64,000 bases of DNA from Puccinellia tenuiflora (taxonomy: Eukaryota; Streptophyta; Magnoliopsida; Poales; Poaceae), in assembly GCA_012064385.1 (NCBI GenBank), contig QRDG01001346.1, positions 210,510 through 274,509 on the forward strand. Direction: 5' to 3'. The notes beneath the pieces are model-generated. The model searched no databases. It saw only the letters and a program-made list of their open reading frames with translations, and was not told where the DNA came from. A program made the position numbers and the translations under genes. Shown here in pieces: positions 1 through 11,789 of the stretch. Numbering within the stretch: the first letter of the stretch is position 1; each line of letters opens with the position of its first letter.

Positions 1-309
1 ACAACAAAACTTTTGTGACACGATTAATTGCAACTCTTTATTTGGGTCATGTCCATCACACCATTACTCCTAATGATATGACTCCGTTATCAAGTGACTA
101 TAACAAGTCCATAGTTAGGAAACTCTAACTATCTCTTGATCAACGAACTAGTCCTGTAGAGGCTCACTAGGGACACCGGGTGTTTATATTCCACACATGT
201 ATTATGTTTCCATTTAATACAATTATAGCATGGATAATAAACTATTATCATAAACTTGAATATGCTTAATAAACCATTTTATTATTGCCTCTAGGGCATA
301 TTCCCAACA
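1..309 (-). repeat. 3' LTR (partial) of the Copia element
   Basis: This is a repeat of 6604-6913 with one single-base indel. It ends in CCCAACA on the plus strand, which is the TGTTGGG start of the LTR on the minus strand. The rest of the LTR lies left of the window. Confidence 0.9.
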
Positions 310-324
310 GTCTCCCACTTGCAC
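310..324 (-). other. Polypurine tract of the Copia element
   Basis: Read on the minus strand, the bases just before the 3' LTR are GTGCAAGTGGGAGAC. This is a purine-rich tract abutting the LTR, the expected site for priming plus-strand DNA synthesis. Confidence 0.65.
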
Positions 325-3121
325 TAGAGTCAATAATCTAGTTTACATTTCCTCGATCCAACACCCATGAAGTCTCACTCATGAAGTCTCAGTGCTGATC
401 ATGTTTGCTTGTGGAAGAGGTTCCGTCCGTACTCTGTACCTTTACAGTTCTTTATGTCCTTTGCAAAAATTGTAACTGTCACCTAATTTGACATTACTTT
501 ATCATCACATGATAAACTTCTTATCATCCCATGATAAAACCATTATCATATAATGTATATAATATGTTTGGTTATAGAGTGAGGTACTCATATCCTTTCA
601 TGCCTATATGTATGTTCAGTCAAAAAGACTTTCCCACAACATATGCATCTGGAACTCACTCAATCTTGAAACACCTTTCTCAAACCAAAATATTATATCT
701 TATTTCAATCCTTGAATTAATCATATACTCCTATATGTTGTAGACTTAACAAATCAACAGTGAACCTTGTCACTTTGATATTTCCGATCATGCTTTCGCT
801 GTGCTATTCTGATATAGAGAGATCCCTAATTTAGCCTGGCTTTATGACTTCAACCAAGTCCACCATTTTTCTAAATTTATCTCGATCTCATGAAAAATGA
901 CTCCTCATTCAACATGTTCTTACAATTAAGAACTTGGGTCACATATCGTCATATACAAACATATGGTTCTTATATGTTGAGATCTATGAACAATTCATAT
1001 TGAATTCCAACATATCCTCCAACCATCAATTTTGTACTGAGTTCTCTAACTCAATGCTTCACCTATATGCCACAATGAGATGAACCATTCTTCTCTTGTT
1101 TCATTTTGAACTCCTTCAAAACTTGTGTAGGTAAAACACCCTGACTTTGATATTTATCAAATTTATCTATCCTCCATAGATACATTCATCTACATGAATA
1201 TTTGACGTTCAAACTAACTTCATAAGTTATGCATTGGTCCATGACAACATTTACAACATTTATGAAATCTCCATTTCACTAAAACACTATGTTGTAAACT
1301 CCCACTCAAATATACCTCATACACATATTAAATTGTGAAAACACAGTGGCTCCCACTCAGAAATATGTTATCTTTATATTTGACCATGATTAACTAGCTC
1401 CCACTCAAACATATGTCACCACATATTTTGATTATGGAAATTAATTTCTGCTCTAACTTAATATATGTCACCACATATCTTAATTAGATCTCACTCAGTT
1501 CCTTATGCACTTTCTCGACACTTTGGACTCCTCCAAAACTCTTAACTTTTAAGATTCGAGAACTCATATACGAAACACCAGCACTTTGCTAGCTCTAAGT
1601 TTTATTTATTCCACGCAAACTCTTTTGCCAAAATAAATATGTGAAACATTCTTTTCACAAAATCAAGTAACAATTACTTTATGATTTAAACTTAAAGTAG
1701 AATGACTCTTAGTCACTTTCGTATTTAAAGTTTCTATTTCTTCTTTTGTAGTTTTGTAGGTATGTCTTGTTTCTCAAACACGACAAGTAAATCATGAATA
1801 TTATTTTGCAACTTTTGACAAAATTCATATTCTTGAAACCTACATCTCTTTAGACAAGCTAAACCATAATTCAATGATCACCATCATCAAAACCTTTATG
1901 TGTCAAGTTTTAACCAACATAGCACTTTACATATGTGCCACTTGATACATAAACATGCAAGGTTTAAGCTTTCTAAACTTATTCCAACAATCTTTTATCC
2001 ATGAAACAATTTCACGATAAAACCACTAAAATACATAACACAACCAAACACATTGGTTTGTTCCTTTTAGTCTCACATTGTGGAATCTCTATTCATAATC
2101 TCATATGAACATTCTACAAAACTTTATTTGCTTTGGCTTTTAATTATCTCATAATTATTGAAACCACTATTTCACATAACTCATATGCGAAATGCAAATC
2201 ATTAAATAGATCCTTTATTTAAAACAGGAGTGTTATCAAAATAAATCTAAATGATACTAATGAAACCTTAAAACCAAGAACCCTTCTTTATGACCACATA
2301 ATATCAAATATAATGTGACTACAATACTTTAGGTTTATCAAAACACTTTTGAATAATCTCTAAACATTGTAATTTGTGATAACACTTGTCACAAGTCACC
2401 ATACTAAACAATAACTCAAATATTTTGTCTCTTTTGATCAAATCGAAAAGACTCAATTATCTTGTTAACTTAATATCCTTTACTTCCAAAATCTCATCAT
2501 GACATGAATAAATACTCCTATTCACTCATCCATGATAAAATAATGATGTCTTTTATTCACTGAAAAATACAACCAACACTTGTGTTTATTTTCAGCAACT
2601 CATGGCATTTTCAGAAAATGGCATTTTTAATCATACTACTTAGTGATGCGCATCAACATGCTCTTCAGCACTAATAGTACAATTAAAACAATTCTCATCA
2701 TTAAGTATTGGATATTTTAGTATGTCTTTATTTTATAAGTGTTTAACTAATTATCGTTTAAATCTAGCAAAGGACAATAATCTCATAATCGAAACGTGAT
2801 CTCCAAAAAGGATTACTCATGAAAATAGAACAACCACTTGTCTTTAACATGAATGACCGTCTCACAAACCGAGACACACTAATTTAAGATCACACTTAAT
2901 TCGATTACAAAACTCATTCAAATCCTCTAATTTAAAACGATAAATGTAGAAGTAGAACATCGCCAGCATCAACTCCTTGATTGCCATCTTCCCGCGAAAT
3001 CCACTCAGTCCCTCCATGCACTTCTCAAACGGCAGGCCCTGTTTTCATAAAACAGCACAAGTATCAAATACTTAGCTCACCATAAGTGTAAATGGGACAT
3101 TAAACATTTATAACTAGTATA
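325..3121 (-). other. AT-rich non-coding interior of the Copia element
   Basis: About 2.8 kb lies between the gag gene and the polypurine tract. It is AT-rich and has no long ORF on either strand; the longest is 70 codons at 531-743 (+) and matches nothing I recognise. Short phrases such as CTCCCACTCAAA recur around 1300-1400. I see no remnant of pol motifs such as YVDD or an integrase zinc finger, so pol is either absent or too decayed to read. Confidence 0.5.
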
Positions 3122-3751
3122 TCAAAATATACCTTCTGCGTTGGCTCCTCCGCCTGCTACGGGATTCCTTTCGATCTGACGAAGTCGAGACATCAGTTCC
3201 GGATAAGTGATCGAATCCCTTTCCTTGACATAGTCTCTGACACAATTCTTGAATTTGGGATGAAGCGAATGCAACAACCCATCTATCGCGAATTCGTCAC
3301 TCATCTCCATATCCCAAGCATCAATCAGAGTGTGATATATCCTATACATCTTCTTCAGATGATCCTCTAAGCGATCATTTTCTTCCATCTTAGTTGAAAG
3401 AAACACACCCAGACCTTCAAACCTTGCAATTCTCACTTGTGCTATGAACATTTCCTTTAGCTTAGTGACAGTCTCAATGGCACTCAAGTTCTTGAATTGT
3501 TTGGATAGGTCTGAGTTCATGAAGACACTCATCAACCAATTGACTTGAATGTGAGTCTTACTCCGACTGAGCCAATCCATACGTTTGTTGTAACTCGCAG
3601 AATCATCGGGTTTTTCTTCTAAGGGTTCATGTAACACGTAGAGCTGATCATTGGTTGATAGGACTTCTCTAAGACGTTCGTACCACTCGATGAAGTTTGA
3701 CCCATCGAGACGCAGCTCCTCAGCAAGAAACATACTACTGTAGTCGGCCAT
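3122..3751 (-). CDS. Copia gag (UBN2-type capsid) protein, 209 aa
   Basis: This is an uninterrupted 209-residue frame starting MADYSSMFLAEELRLDGSNF. The pattern LDGSNFxEWYERLREVL near the N-terminus, WLMSVFMNSDLSKQF around residue 80 and the Tyr- and Leu-rich KMYRIYHTLIDAWDMEMSDE are typical of Copia gag (UBN2/DUF4219 families). In the family this protein forms the virus-like particle that packages element RNA. The frame stops at GGGANAEGIF before any CCHC zinc knuckle or protease, so it is shorter than a full Copia gag-pol. It is the only long ORF in the element and is intact, which fits a young copy mobilised in trans. A GT dinucleotide (AAGGTATAT) at the end of the frame could be a splice donor, but I found no acceptor that extends the protein. 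Confidence 0.85.
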   Translation of the reverse strand: MADYSSMFLAEELRLDGSNFIEWYERLREVLSTNDQLYVLHEPLEEKPDDSASYNKRMDWLSRSKTHIQVNWLMSVFMNSDLSKQFKNLSAIETVTKLKEMFIAQVRIARFEGLGVFLSTKMEENDRLEDHLKKMYRIYHTLIDAWDMEMSDEFAIDGLLHSLHPKFKNCVRDYVKERDSITYPELMSRLRQIERNPVAGGGANAEGIF

Positions 3752-4998
3752 GATCTACAAGGATTTTGCAAAGACATCTTTAGGACACTTGTTTATGATA
3801 ATTTTAGTTCAATTTAATCAAATTAACGAACTCCCACTAAACTCAACATCTCTCCGGTTGATTAGTGACACACGATCCAAATCCACTACACCACCACCGA
3901 TCATCACGTGAGATGATGTAGTTTCAATGGTGAACAACTCAGTGTTGATCATATCATTTATATGACTCGTGTTTAACCTTTCGGTTCCGTGTTCCCGAGG
4001 CCATGTCTGTACATGCTAGGCTCGTCAAGACAACCGTAGTATTTCCGCATGTGCAAACTGGCTTGCACCCGTTGTATGTGAACGTTGAATCTATCACACC
4101 CGATCATCACGTGATGCTTCGAAACGACGAACTTTCGCAACGGCGCATACTAGGGGAGAACACTTAATTATCTTGATATTAACATGAGAGATCACCTTAT
4201 CATGCTACCGTCGCGATCACATCTAAGCATAACAATAAGGTGCATAAAAGGGATTAACATCACATGCAATTCATAATTGTGATATGATATGGCCTTTCTT
4301 CATATGCTCTTAGATCTCCATCTTCAAAGCACCGGCAAGATCTCCATCTCCGGCATGATCTCCATCATCTTGGCGCCATCACCATGGTTGTCCACCAACT
4401 ATTGCAACTACAACTAATGCTACTCTTAGCAATAAAGCAAAGCAATTACATGGTGATTCATTGACACGCAGGTCACATAAAATAATAGACAACCATATGG
4501 CTCCTGCCGGTTGCCGTACTCGTCGACATGCAAGTCGCGAAAAATTACAAACATGATCATTGCATACATTATCACAAATCACATTGGCCATATCACATCA
4601 CTTGACCCCCTCTGCAAAAACAAGTTAGACGCCTCTACTTTGTTTATGCAAATTTTACGTGGCTTGGGTCAACGAGTTAGAACCGTTCTAATCTACGCAA
4701 AAACCACAACGGTGATATAATAGTTGCTTATTTACTCATCCTTTTGAAAGGCCTTCCATTGAAAATTGCATCCTCACTAAAGCAAGAGAAACAGACACCC
4801 GCCAGCCACTTATGCAAAACAAGTTGCATGTCAGTCGTGGAACCGGTCTCTCGTGCGTGGACGAGTAAGGTTGGTCCGGGCCGCTTCAATCTCACAATAC
4901 CGCAAAGATGCAAAGTGCACGCGAGAAGGTAGCAACATAAAATATCAACGCCCACAACTCCTTGTGTTCTAATCGCATCAACACCTACGATAGATCTA
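3752..4998 (-). other. 5' leader of the Copia element
   Basis: This untranslated stretch lies between the PBS and the gag start. A diverged copy is found at 11790-12855 next to the same kind of PBS, which shows that it belongs to the family and is not a chance insertion. It has no convincing ORF. Confidence 0.6.
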
Positions 4999-5011
4999 GG
5001 CTCTGATACCA
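4999..5011 (-). other. Primer-binding site (initiator tRNA-Met type)
   Basis: The minus strand reads TGGTATCAGAGCC, the classical complement of the 3' end of plant initiator tRNA-Met used by Copia elements. It sits one base from the LTR end, so it fixes both the strand and the LTR boundary. Confidence 0.92.
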
Positions 5012-5012
5012 C

Positions 5013-6913
5013 TGATGGGGTCGCAGCATGGAAAACAAAAATTTTCTACGCGGCAAAGCGGAATAAACCCCAAGGATCTAGATCTACGAGATGAAGATAG
5101 CGAAGATGAGATCCAATCTCTTACCCTCGAAGATCAACAAACGCGTTTTGTCGGTGCAGGGGTTGGCTAGTCGATCCCCGCAACTAGACTCGTCTAGTCG
5201 CGAGGAGATGTATTATCCTCGAGATCCAATCCGGTGAAGTGCAGCAACGGCAGCACCTCCGCGGCGTCCACACGTACAGCTCGATGAAGACGTCGACTCC
5301 TTGATCCCGCAAGCGAGACGACGTGGCCTTGATGATCTCAGCAGCACGACGGTAGTGCCGGTGACGATGACGATCTCCGCACGCGAGGCTTCGCCAAACC
5401 AAGCGAGGGGAGAGGGAGAGGAGGAGGTGGCGCAGCCCCTAGGGCAAGGGGGTGCGGCTAGGTGTGGAGGTAGGACGGCGGCAGCCCTTCGGGGTAAGGG
5501 GTGCGGCTAGGGTAGATGGGAGAGAGGGGTGCGGCTAGGGGGGTGGTGCGGCAGCCTCCAAGGGGTGTGTTGCGCACCCCCCCTCCCCTCCTTATATAGG
5601 TGGCGGCTAGGTCAAGGGGAGGGGGCCGGCCGGCCCCTCCTTGCTTGCCCCCCAAGTTGGAGTCCAACAAGGACTCCTTCTTGGGCCCCTTTCCTAAAGG
5701 GGTGGGAGCCCACCTCCTAGTCCAACTAGGAGTGGGACTCCCCTCCTTGTGCCGCACCCCTTCATGGGCTTAGGTGGTGCGCCCCACCAAGTGGTGGCAG
5801 CACCCCTTTGCACCATGTGGGCCCCATACAAATTATGCGGTCCCACTTCTAGACTCTTCTAGAACATTCCGGAACCTTCCGGTACCCTTTAAATAATTTC
5901 CGGAACTTTTCCGAAACCTCCGGAAACCACTTTCCATATATGAATCTTATTCTCTGGACTCCTCCGGAACTCCTCGTGATGTCCAGGATCCCATCCGAGA
6001 CTCCGAATCACCATTCGTTCACTTCATCATTTAATTCATCGCAAAACCTAATTTCATCGGAACGTTAAGTGTGTGACCCTACGGGTTCGAGAATGCATAG
6101 ACATGATCATATCAATAATTAATAGCGGGACCGGGATGTCCATATTAATTCCTATACACTCAACGAAAACCTTTTCTCGATTGAACCACAATGCCGGAGA
6201 TTCAATTAATCTCATATACGATTCCCTTTGTCTCACGATATTTTACTTGCCCGAGATATAATCGTTGACATCCCCATGTCTAGTTTAATCTCGTTACCGG
6301 CAAGTTCTCTTTACTCGTCCATAATATAGGATCCCGGTGATTACAACTTAATCACATGTCTGCAGACTCTTGATGCTATATTACCGAGAAGGCCTGGAGA
6401 TATCTTCTCCGTCACATGGAGGGACAAATTCCACTCTCGATTCATATCACCCAACAACCCACCATCGGAGATACCTGAAAGCCACCTTTATAATCACCCA
6501 GTTACGAAGTGACGTTTGATGTCCACAAAGTATTCCTCCGGTGAACGGGAGTGATATAATCTCATGGTCTAAGGAAACTATATTTGGCATATTAAAAGTG
6601 TTGACAACAAAACTCTTTGTGACACGATTAATTGCAACTCTTTATTTGGGTCATGTCCATCACACCATTACTCCTAATGATATGACTCCGTTATCAAGTG
6701 ACTATAACAAGTCCATAGTTAGGAAACTCTAACTATCTCTTGATCAACGAACTAGTCCTGTAGAGGCTCACTAGGGACACCGGGTGTTTATATTCCACAC
6801 ATGTATTATGTTTCCATTTAATACAATTATAGCATGGATAATAAACTATTATCATAAACTTGAATATGCTTAATAAACCATTTTATTATTGCCTCTAGGG
6901 CATATTCCCAACA
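5013..6913 (-). repeat. 5' LTR of the Copia element (about 1.9 kb)
   Basis: The left boundary is fixed by the PBS and the right boundary by the terminus shared with 1-309. Termini are TG...CA on the minus strand. ORFs inside it at 5184-5757 and 6054-6261 are low-complexity or short and are not considered genes. Confidence 0.88.
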
Positions 6914-7671
6914 CTTGGTGATGATGCTGGCTAACAAGATCATAGACAACTTACACCTAATGATAATAACTTGACTAGTAAGATAGATTACTTAAATAAT
7001 AACTTATAAAATTGCCAACTCTGTGAGTGCCTTTGGGCTTGCTGCTCGTAGGATAAACGGGCTGTAAGGAATTGGCTGGGTATGTTTGGTGTTAGCATAG
7101 TTGGTTACCTATGCGCTCTCTTACCCCCTCTCTATTAGCCGAAAGTTGTAGCGTGTCTCTATAAGTTGTTAGTGCTGCTTGCCGCCGCCTCAATCGCTAA
7201 CCCTCTTTCCCCGGAATTCCAGCTTTGATATCTTGTGAGTATTACTTGCCAGTACTTCTACTAGTACTGACCCCTTCGGGGCTGCTATTCCAATGCAGCC
7301 AACAGGTTTGAAGTCTGACGACGTTAGCTTGGGAATCCCTCTGGCTTGGCCTGGGCAGGGATATGGTGCCTTTGCTTATCTTCAGGACTCTTAGTCCAAT
7401 TTGTATCTTGTCCGTACTCGGACGTTACGCGCTTCCGTTGTTAATTGGATCTTTGTATTGTATCTTTGGTTCTTGACTCTGTGAGTCGTTGTTTTATATA
7501 TGTTCTTTTGTGGGTTCCGTCGAGAACTATTGTAATGTTATCATAATTCCACCCGTATAACGTGTGTGTTGCGACGTGCACATTATGCCTGGTGGGCGTC
7601 CTAGGATCGTTATTATGCGGATTTGGCGGAAATTGCTAAGTCTACATAGTACCGATCCGCGGGGCGTTACA
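6914..7671 (-). repeat. Old LTR-like fragment ending GGGGCGTTACA
   Basis: The right end at 7671 reads GGGGCGTTACA, i.e. TGTAACGCCCC on the minus strand, a typical LTR start. The last 150 bp (about 7525-7671) recur at 11640-11789 with about 85-90% identity by eye. No matching partner LTR, PBS or gene is visible. The left part (6914-7520) is unassigned. Confidence 0.5.
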
Positions 7672-8749
7672 CCGGCGTCTTGTTCTTCCCTAGCCATGAT
7701 AAGCAAACACAAGTGATATGTGGAATATGTGGTGGCTAATAACCGCTCTTTCCTTTGGGTGATAGTATTGGACAATTAGACGTTGCCTTCCGAAGCAAAG
7801 GTATCACAAGAGTAAGAGTGGTTTGATTAGCAATCCAAAAGCGACTCACACACACACTTATGAGGAGCTTAGGTATGGCAAAGTGGCAAGAAATCGAAAC
7901 AAAGCAAACGATAAGGCTATTGCAATAAGTGGAGGATAACCACAAAGATGAAGTAGCAAAAGAGACTAACCACACAATCCAAGAAACAAAGAAAACTCAC
8001 ACGTGGAGACAAACGTGGATGGTGCGACTATGGGGAAGAGCAACTTGGACCTAACGAAGACTATGCTCGTGCCGCACCACCGCTCGAAGGACAACTAGCT
8101 CAAGTGTATAAGAGGGAGCACCCGATTTGCACAACTGGACATGTTTGTCTATTGGGTATTGGAGCTTTGAGGTGGTAAGGAGGGCTAGGATCACGGCTCG
8201 GCTTTTTTTTTGAATCTTTTCTATTGCTCTTTTGCTTTATACTTTTGCCCGAGCAGAGTTCGCTACACGTTGATGCTCGCTTGGTGTCACACTAGTGCAA
8301 TGCTCACACTTTGAAGAGCTAGCTCCTAGGAAAAGTTTCGTGAAAAGGAAAGAGATGTGTCGCAAGTTATACCTTTGGTTGCGTCGAGGAAGCGAGGAAG
8401 TGACACGAGATGCACGTCGGTGAAGAAACATGCTGCCGGTAGTACCGCTGGGCCCGAATCTGCACGGGCTACTCAAGCTGGGAGCGGAAATTGGCTCCGG
8501 GAAATCTTCAATCCGACGAATTTTGGGCGAAATTGGCACAAGGAAACACCAAAGGAAGGTGGGGAAAGGCCTTAAGCACGAGATCCATGGATCAAAACCA
8601 CAAATCTCTCACCAAATCGAGAGATCGAACGAAATCCATATGGGCTATTTTTATTTGTGAATTTTCGAATTTGGTATGGGAAAGAAAACTTTTGGTGGAA
8701 AAATGGCTAATAAAAGGTGGAAACACGATCCAAATCCGTGGAAACCCTT
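7672..8749. other. Unassigned stretch, probably retroelement interior
   Basis: About 1.1 kb holds only short overlapping ORFs on both strands, none with a recognisable motif. Because a PBS-like site follows at 8750, this is probably the leader of an old minus-strand element. Confidence 0.35.
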
Positions 8750-8762
8750 GCTCTTGATACCA
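8750..8762 (-). other. PBS-like site (tRNA-Met type, degenerate)
   Basis: The minus strand reads TGGTATCAAGAGC, one change from the TGGTATCAGAGC primer-binding consensus. It lies two bases from a TGATGTAGGG sequence that would be the LTR end. Confidence 0.55.
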
Positions 8763-8764
8763 TA

Positions 8765-9470
8765 TGATGTAGGGTTGGCCCGATCTTCACGGATTTCAGG
8801 GGAAAAAGGTGATGAACGCGAAGAACACGATAAACACGAGGTGGGAATCGGGGGGAAAAACGTGGACAAACAAAGAGGATAACTAGCAAAACCTGCAGAG
8901 ATCTCCACCCAACAACAACCCTCACAAGAGAATCCTTTGGATCGAAGAATCAAAGCCAATCTTACTCTTAATGAAACCGATTGCCCTTACCGGCCGGTCA
9001 ACCGATCCAATAGAATCACCGCAGTGAAAGATTGGTTTGCACTACTAGAGACACCTCAGTGAAAGAGTAGCAACAACAAGATCCATCCTCAAAGAGGAAC
9101 ACTAGCAATGAGGGATGAGGAGCATAGCTCACAAGTCTCAAATTCAGTCTAACCTAGAATGGGTAAAGGGGAGTGCTATTTATAGTCTAGTACAAAACGG
9201 GGTAGAAACGAGGGTGTCCGGCCTGAGGGCCGGCCTAGGCCGTCTGGGAGGCCGGCTGGCGCTGGGGGGGGGGGGGGTCCGGCCCGGGGGCTGGCTGGCT
9301 CAGGTGGGTGACCGGCCCGGGGGCCGGCCTAGGCCGGCTGGGAGACCGGCTGGCTCAGGTAGCTGGTCGGCTGGCTCTGGTGGGTGACCGGCCTGGGGCC
9401 GGCCTAGGCCGGGCTGGAGGCCGGCTAGCCTGGCTCCGCCTCCTTCTGCATCTTCTTGCAAATTCTCAGT
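8765..9470 (-). repeat. LTR-like fragment next to the degenerate PBS
   Basis: The boundary at 8765 is inferred from the PBS-like site. The right end cannot be placed because a GGCCGG-rich tandem repeat and AT-rich repeats follow. A TATA-like GCTATTTATAG lies at about 9176-9186 on the plus strand. There is no partner LTR in the window. Confidence 0.4.
9205..9440. repeat. GGCCGG-rich degenerate tandem repeat
   Basis: Phrases such as GGCCGGCCTAGGCCG and CCGGCTGGCTCAGGT recur several times, with a run of at least 13 G residues near 9265. The long ORFs on both strands here are artefacts of the repeat. Confidence 0.75.
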
Positions 9471-9609
9471 AAATGGCAATAACTTTTGTGTACGAACTCG
9501 GGAAAATTTATTTAATATATCAAAACGTTCAGCGCGAAAATACGCATCCGCTCGCAATCGGGTTTACCCGTTTGGGATTTTTTAGATTTTCAAAATTCCA
9601 AATGGAAGT

Positions 9610-9950
9610 ATGAAAGCAGGAAGATTTTTCTAGAAATTCAAATTATTTTAATTTTTAATTTCTTTTTGAAATTAATAATTAATTTCTACAAATAGATTAG
9701 TATTAATTAATCAATGTTGTTTATGTTAATATAGGTTTGGAATTCAAAAAATAATATCATGTGCCATCGTGCAGGAAGATTTAAGTTTTTGCCAGAAATT
9801 CAAATTATTTTATTTTATTTTTATTTTTTGAGAATTAATAATTGATTTCTGCATAAAGATTAGTATTACTTAATCATTGTTGTTTATGTTAATATAGGTT
9901 AATATAGGTTTGGTATTCACAAAATAATATCATGTGTCATCAAAGTGTAG
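9610..9950. repeat. AT-rich direct repeat, two units of about 160-175 bp
   Basis: The phrases GCAGGAAGATTT, GAAATTCAAATTATTTTA, TTGTTTATGTTAATATAGG and AATAATATCATGTG occur in the same order in 9616-9770 and 9771-9945. The second unit also has an internal doubling of GTTAATATAG. Confidence 0.75.
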
Positions 9951-10011
9951 GGGATAATAAGATTGATAGCATAGTATTATCAAGATATACTCAATGTAAT
10001 GTTGGAAGCTA

Positions 10012-10252
10012 CTCCCTCCGTCTTTGGACATGTGTTAAGTCAAACTTTATTAATTTTGACCAACTTTCTCGAAAAAAGTAGCAACATTTATGACACTAAA
10101 TTAATATCGTTAGATTCATCTTGATATGTAGTTGAACAATATAGTAATTTGATGTCACATATGTTGCTAATTTTGTGTAAAAATGTAGTCAAATTTAAAA
10201 ATGTTTGACTTCCAAAAATGGAAAATGTACACTTATTCGCGGACGGAGGGAG
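10012..10252. mobile_element. Stowaway-type MITE (Tc1/Mariner), 241 bp
   Basis: The termini are CTCCCTCCGT and CGGACGGAGGGAG, the canonical grass Stowaway inverted repeats. They are flanked by TA on both sides (10010-10011 and 10253-10254), the Tc1/Mariner target duplication. There is no coding capacity. Mobilisation would need a Mariner-like transposase encoded elsewhere. Confidence 0.92.
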
Positions 10253-10451
10253 TAGTTGGGAAGGAACTCAAAAGTTAAGCGTGCTGAGGGTGCAGCAGTA
10301 TGAGGATGGGTGACCGATTGGGAAGTTTGACTACAAGTGTGAGGATGGGTAGAGCAGTGTGAGATTAGGGGTGATTCGAGATTAAACTGACAAACAATTC
10401 AAAGATTCAAAATATCGAAAAAATTCAAATTTAAAAAAAAATCGAAAAAAT

Positions 10452-10498
10452 AGGATCTTTAGTCCCGGTTGGTGTTACAAACCGGGACTAAAGGTCCT
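10452..10498. repeat. Short hairpin with TTTAGTCCCGGTT arms (MITE end)
   Basis: The arms CTTTAGTCCCGGTT (10457-10470) and AACCGGGACTAAAG (10480-10493) pair perfectly around a 9-base loop and extend with one mismatch. This motif is a common end of grass MITEs. The rest of the parent element is not clear. Confidence 0.6.
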
Positions 10499-10828
10499 CC
10501 AGCCGCCGCGCCCGAGCGTAAAATGTCGGAATCTCGGTTCCGTTTAATTTGGTTAAGTGCATCTTCTCATTTCGCCATGTCATGCATTCATGCCATCAAC
10601 ATGCCGGTTCTTTTGCCGTAGTAGTAAAATGCATCTTTTAAGTTTCCGGTGTTCGTTGCTTCTTCGGGAATAGGACATTGAGTTGATGTGAGCAACGATA
10701 GGTTCTGCTACCTCTACCGAATTGCAGGCAAGGACTACTCACTTGCTATCTTTGCTTGTTTTCTGTCTCTTACTCCTCCTATATGTTGTTCCTTGCTAGC
10801 CTTATGTTGCGATGCTTGTGTCCCGATA
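10499..10828. other. Unassigned, possibly Gypsy leader sequence
   Basis: The repeated CATGTCATGCATTCATGCCATCAACATG style at 10575-10605 resembles 5' leaders of Gypsy elements. There is no gene. Confidence 0.3.
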
Positions 10829-11634
10829 CTATTTGCATGTTTACCTTGCAGCCATGATAAGCCACACCCCCACATCCTATCACCATGTTGTTTGTTTACC
10901 TTGTTGGCTTTGCGAGTCGTAGTGCATGATTAGGTTTGTTTTGCTCGAGTATTGTTCTAGTCATGCTTTAATATGATAGTTGGCTTTAAAATCACATGAT
11001 AATCTATAATGTTTGGCGATGGGAATAATTAATAAAGATAAGGCACCGGCGGAAGGCCAATTGTGGTGATTTGTTCTGCTAGTGTCGTCTAGGACCCGAG
11101 TTCTTGTCCTCTGATCCAAGACTGAACGCACTACCCATATGTGGGAGGAAATGGGACTCCTCTCGACCTAGTACCGGATCTGCAGCCTTGTCTAGGGCGC
11201 CACAAGTAGTTCGGGTGTTTCCATTTGCGCGACACTTTATTTATCTACACCCGAACTACTTGTGGCACCCTGGACAAGGCTGCAGATCCGGTACTAGGTC
11301 GAGGGGAGTCCCATTTCCTCTCACATGTGGGTAGTGCGCTCAGACTTGGATCAGAGGACAAGAACTCGGGTCCTAGGCGACACTAGCAGAACAAAACGCC
11401 ATGATTGGCCTTCTGCCGGTGCCTTATCTTTATTAACTATTCCCATCGCCAAACATTATAGATTACCATGTGAATTAACCCAACTATCATATTAAAGCAT
11501 GACTGGAACAATACTCGAGCAAAACAAACATAAGCATGCACTACGACTCGCAAGGCCAACAAGGTAAACAATCAATAGGGTAATAGGATGTGGGGGTGGG
11601 GCATATCATGGCTGCAAGGTAAACATGTAAATAG
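10829..11634. repeat. Long near-perfect inverted repeat, arms about 390 bp, 28-base spacer
   Basis: The left arm 10829-11218 is the reverse complement of the right arm 11247-11634, with only scattered mismatches and small indels by eye. The centre pairs GTAGTTCGGGTGT with ACACCCGAACTAC around a 28-base loop (11219-11246). No ORF of note lies in the arms, and I find no TIR-like terminus or target duplication. If transcribed, it would fold into a hairpin of about 390 bp. Confidence 0.9.
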
Positions 11635-11789
11635 GTTCGTGAACTATTGTAATGATCATCACAATTCCACCTGCATAACATGTGTGCTGTGACGTGCACG
11701 TTGTGCCTGGTGGGCGTCCTAGAATCGTTATTATGCGGATTTGGCAGGAATCGCTCAAATCTACATAGTACCGATCCCGGGGCGTTACA
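11635..11789 (-). repeat. Second copy of the GGGGCGTTACA LTR end
   Basis: About 150 bp match 7525-7671. The fragment abuts the inverted repeat on its left and the Copia leader on its right, so it is a truncated relic. Confidence 0.6.

Larger units (their letters stand above)
1..6913 (-). mobile_element. Young gag-only Ty1/Copia LTR retrotransposon (3' LTR truncated by window edge)
   Basis: The element reads on the minus strand: 5' LTR at 5013-6913, PBS at 4999-5011, gag at 3751-3122, polypurine tract at 324-310 and the start of the 3' LTR at 309-1. The 309 bp shared by the two LTRs differ by one inserted base by eye, so insertion was recent. The interior (about 4.7 kb) encodes only a gag protein. 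No protease, integrase, RT or RNase H motif is visible, so the element would depend on proteins from another copy. The base after the 5' LTR begins a possible TSD, CTTGG (6914-6918), but its partner lies outside the window. Confidence 0.88.

Noticed and set aside
4999..5011. tRNA gene fragment
   Set aside because: The tRNA-Met-like sequence is only the primer-binding site. No cloverleaf surrounds it, and I saw no complete tRNA gene in the window.
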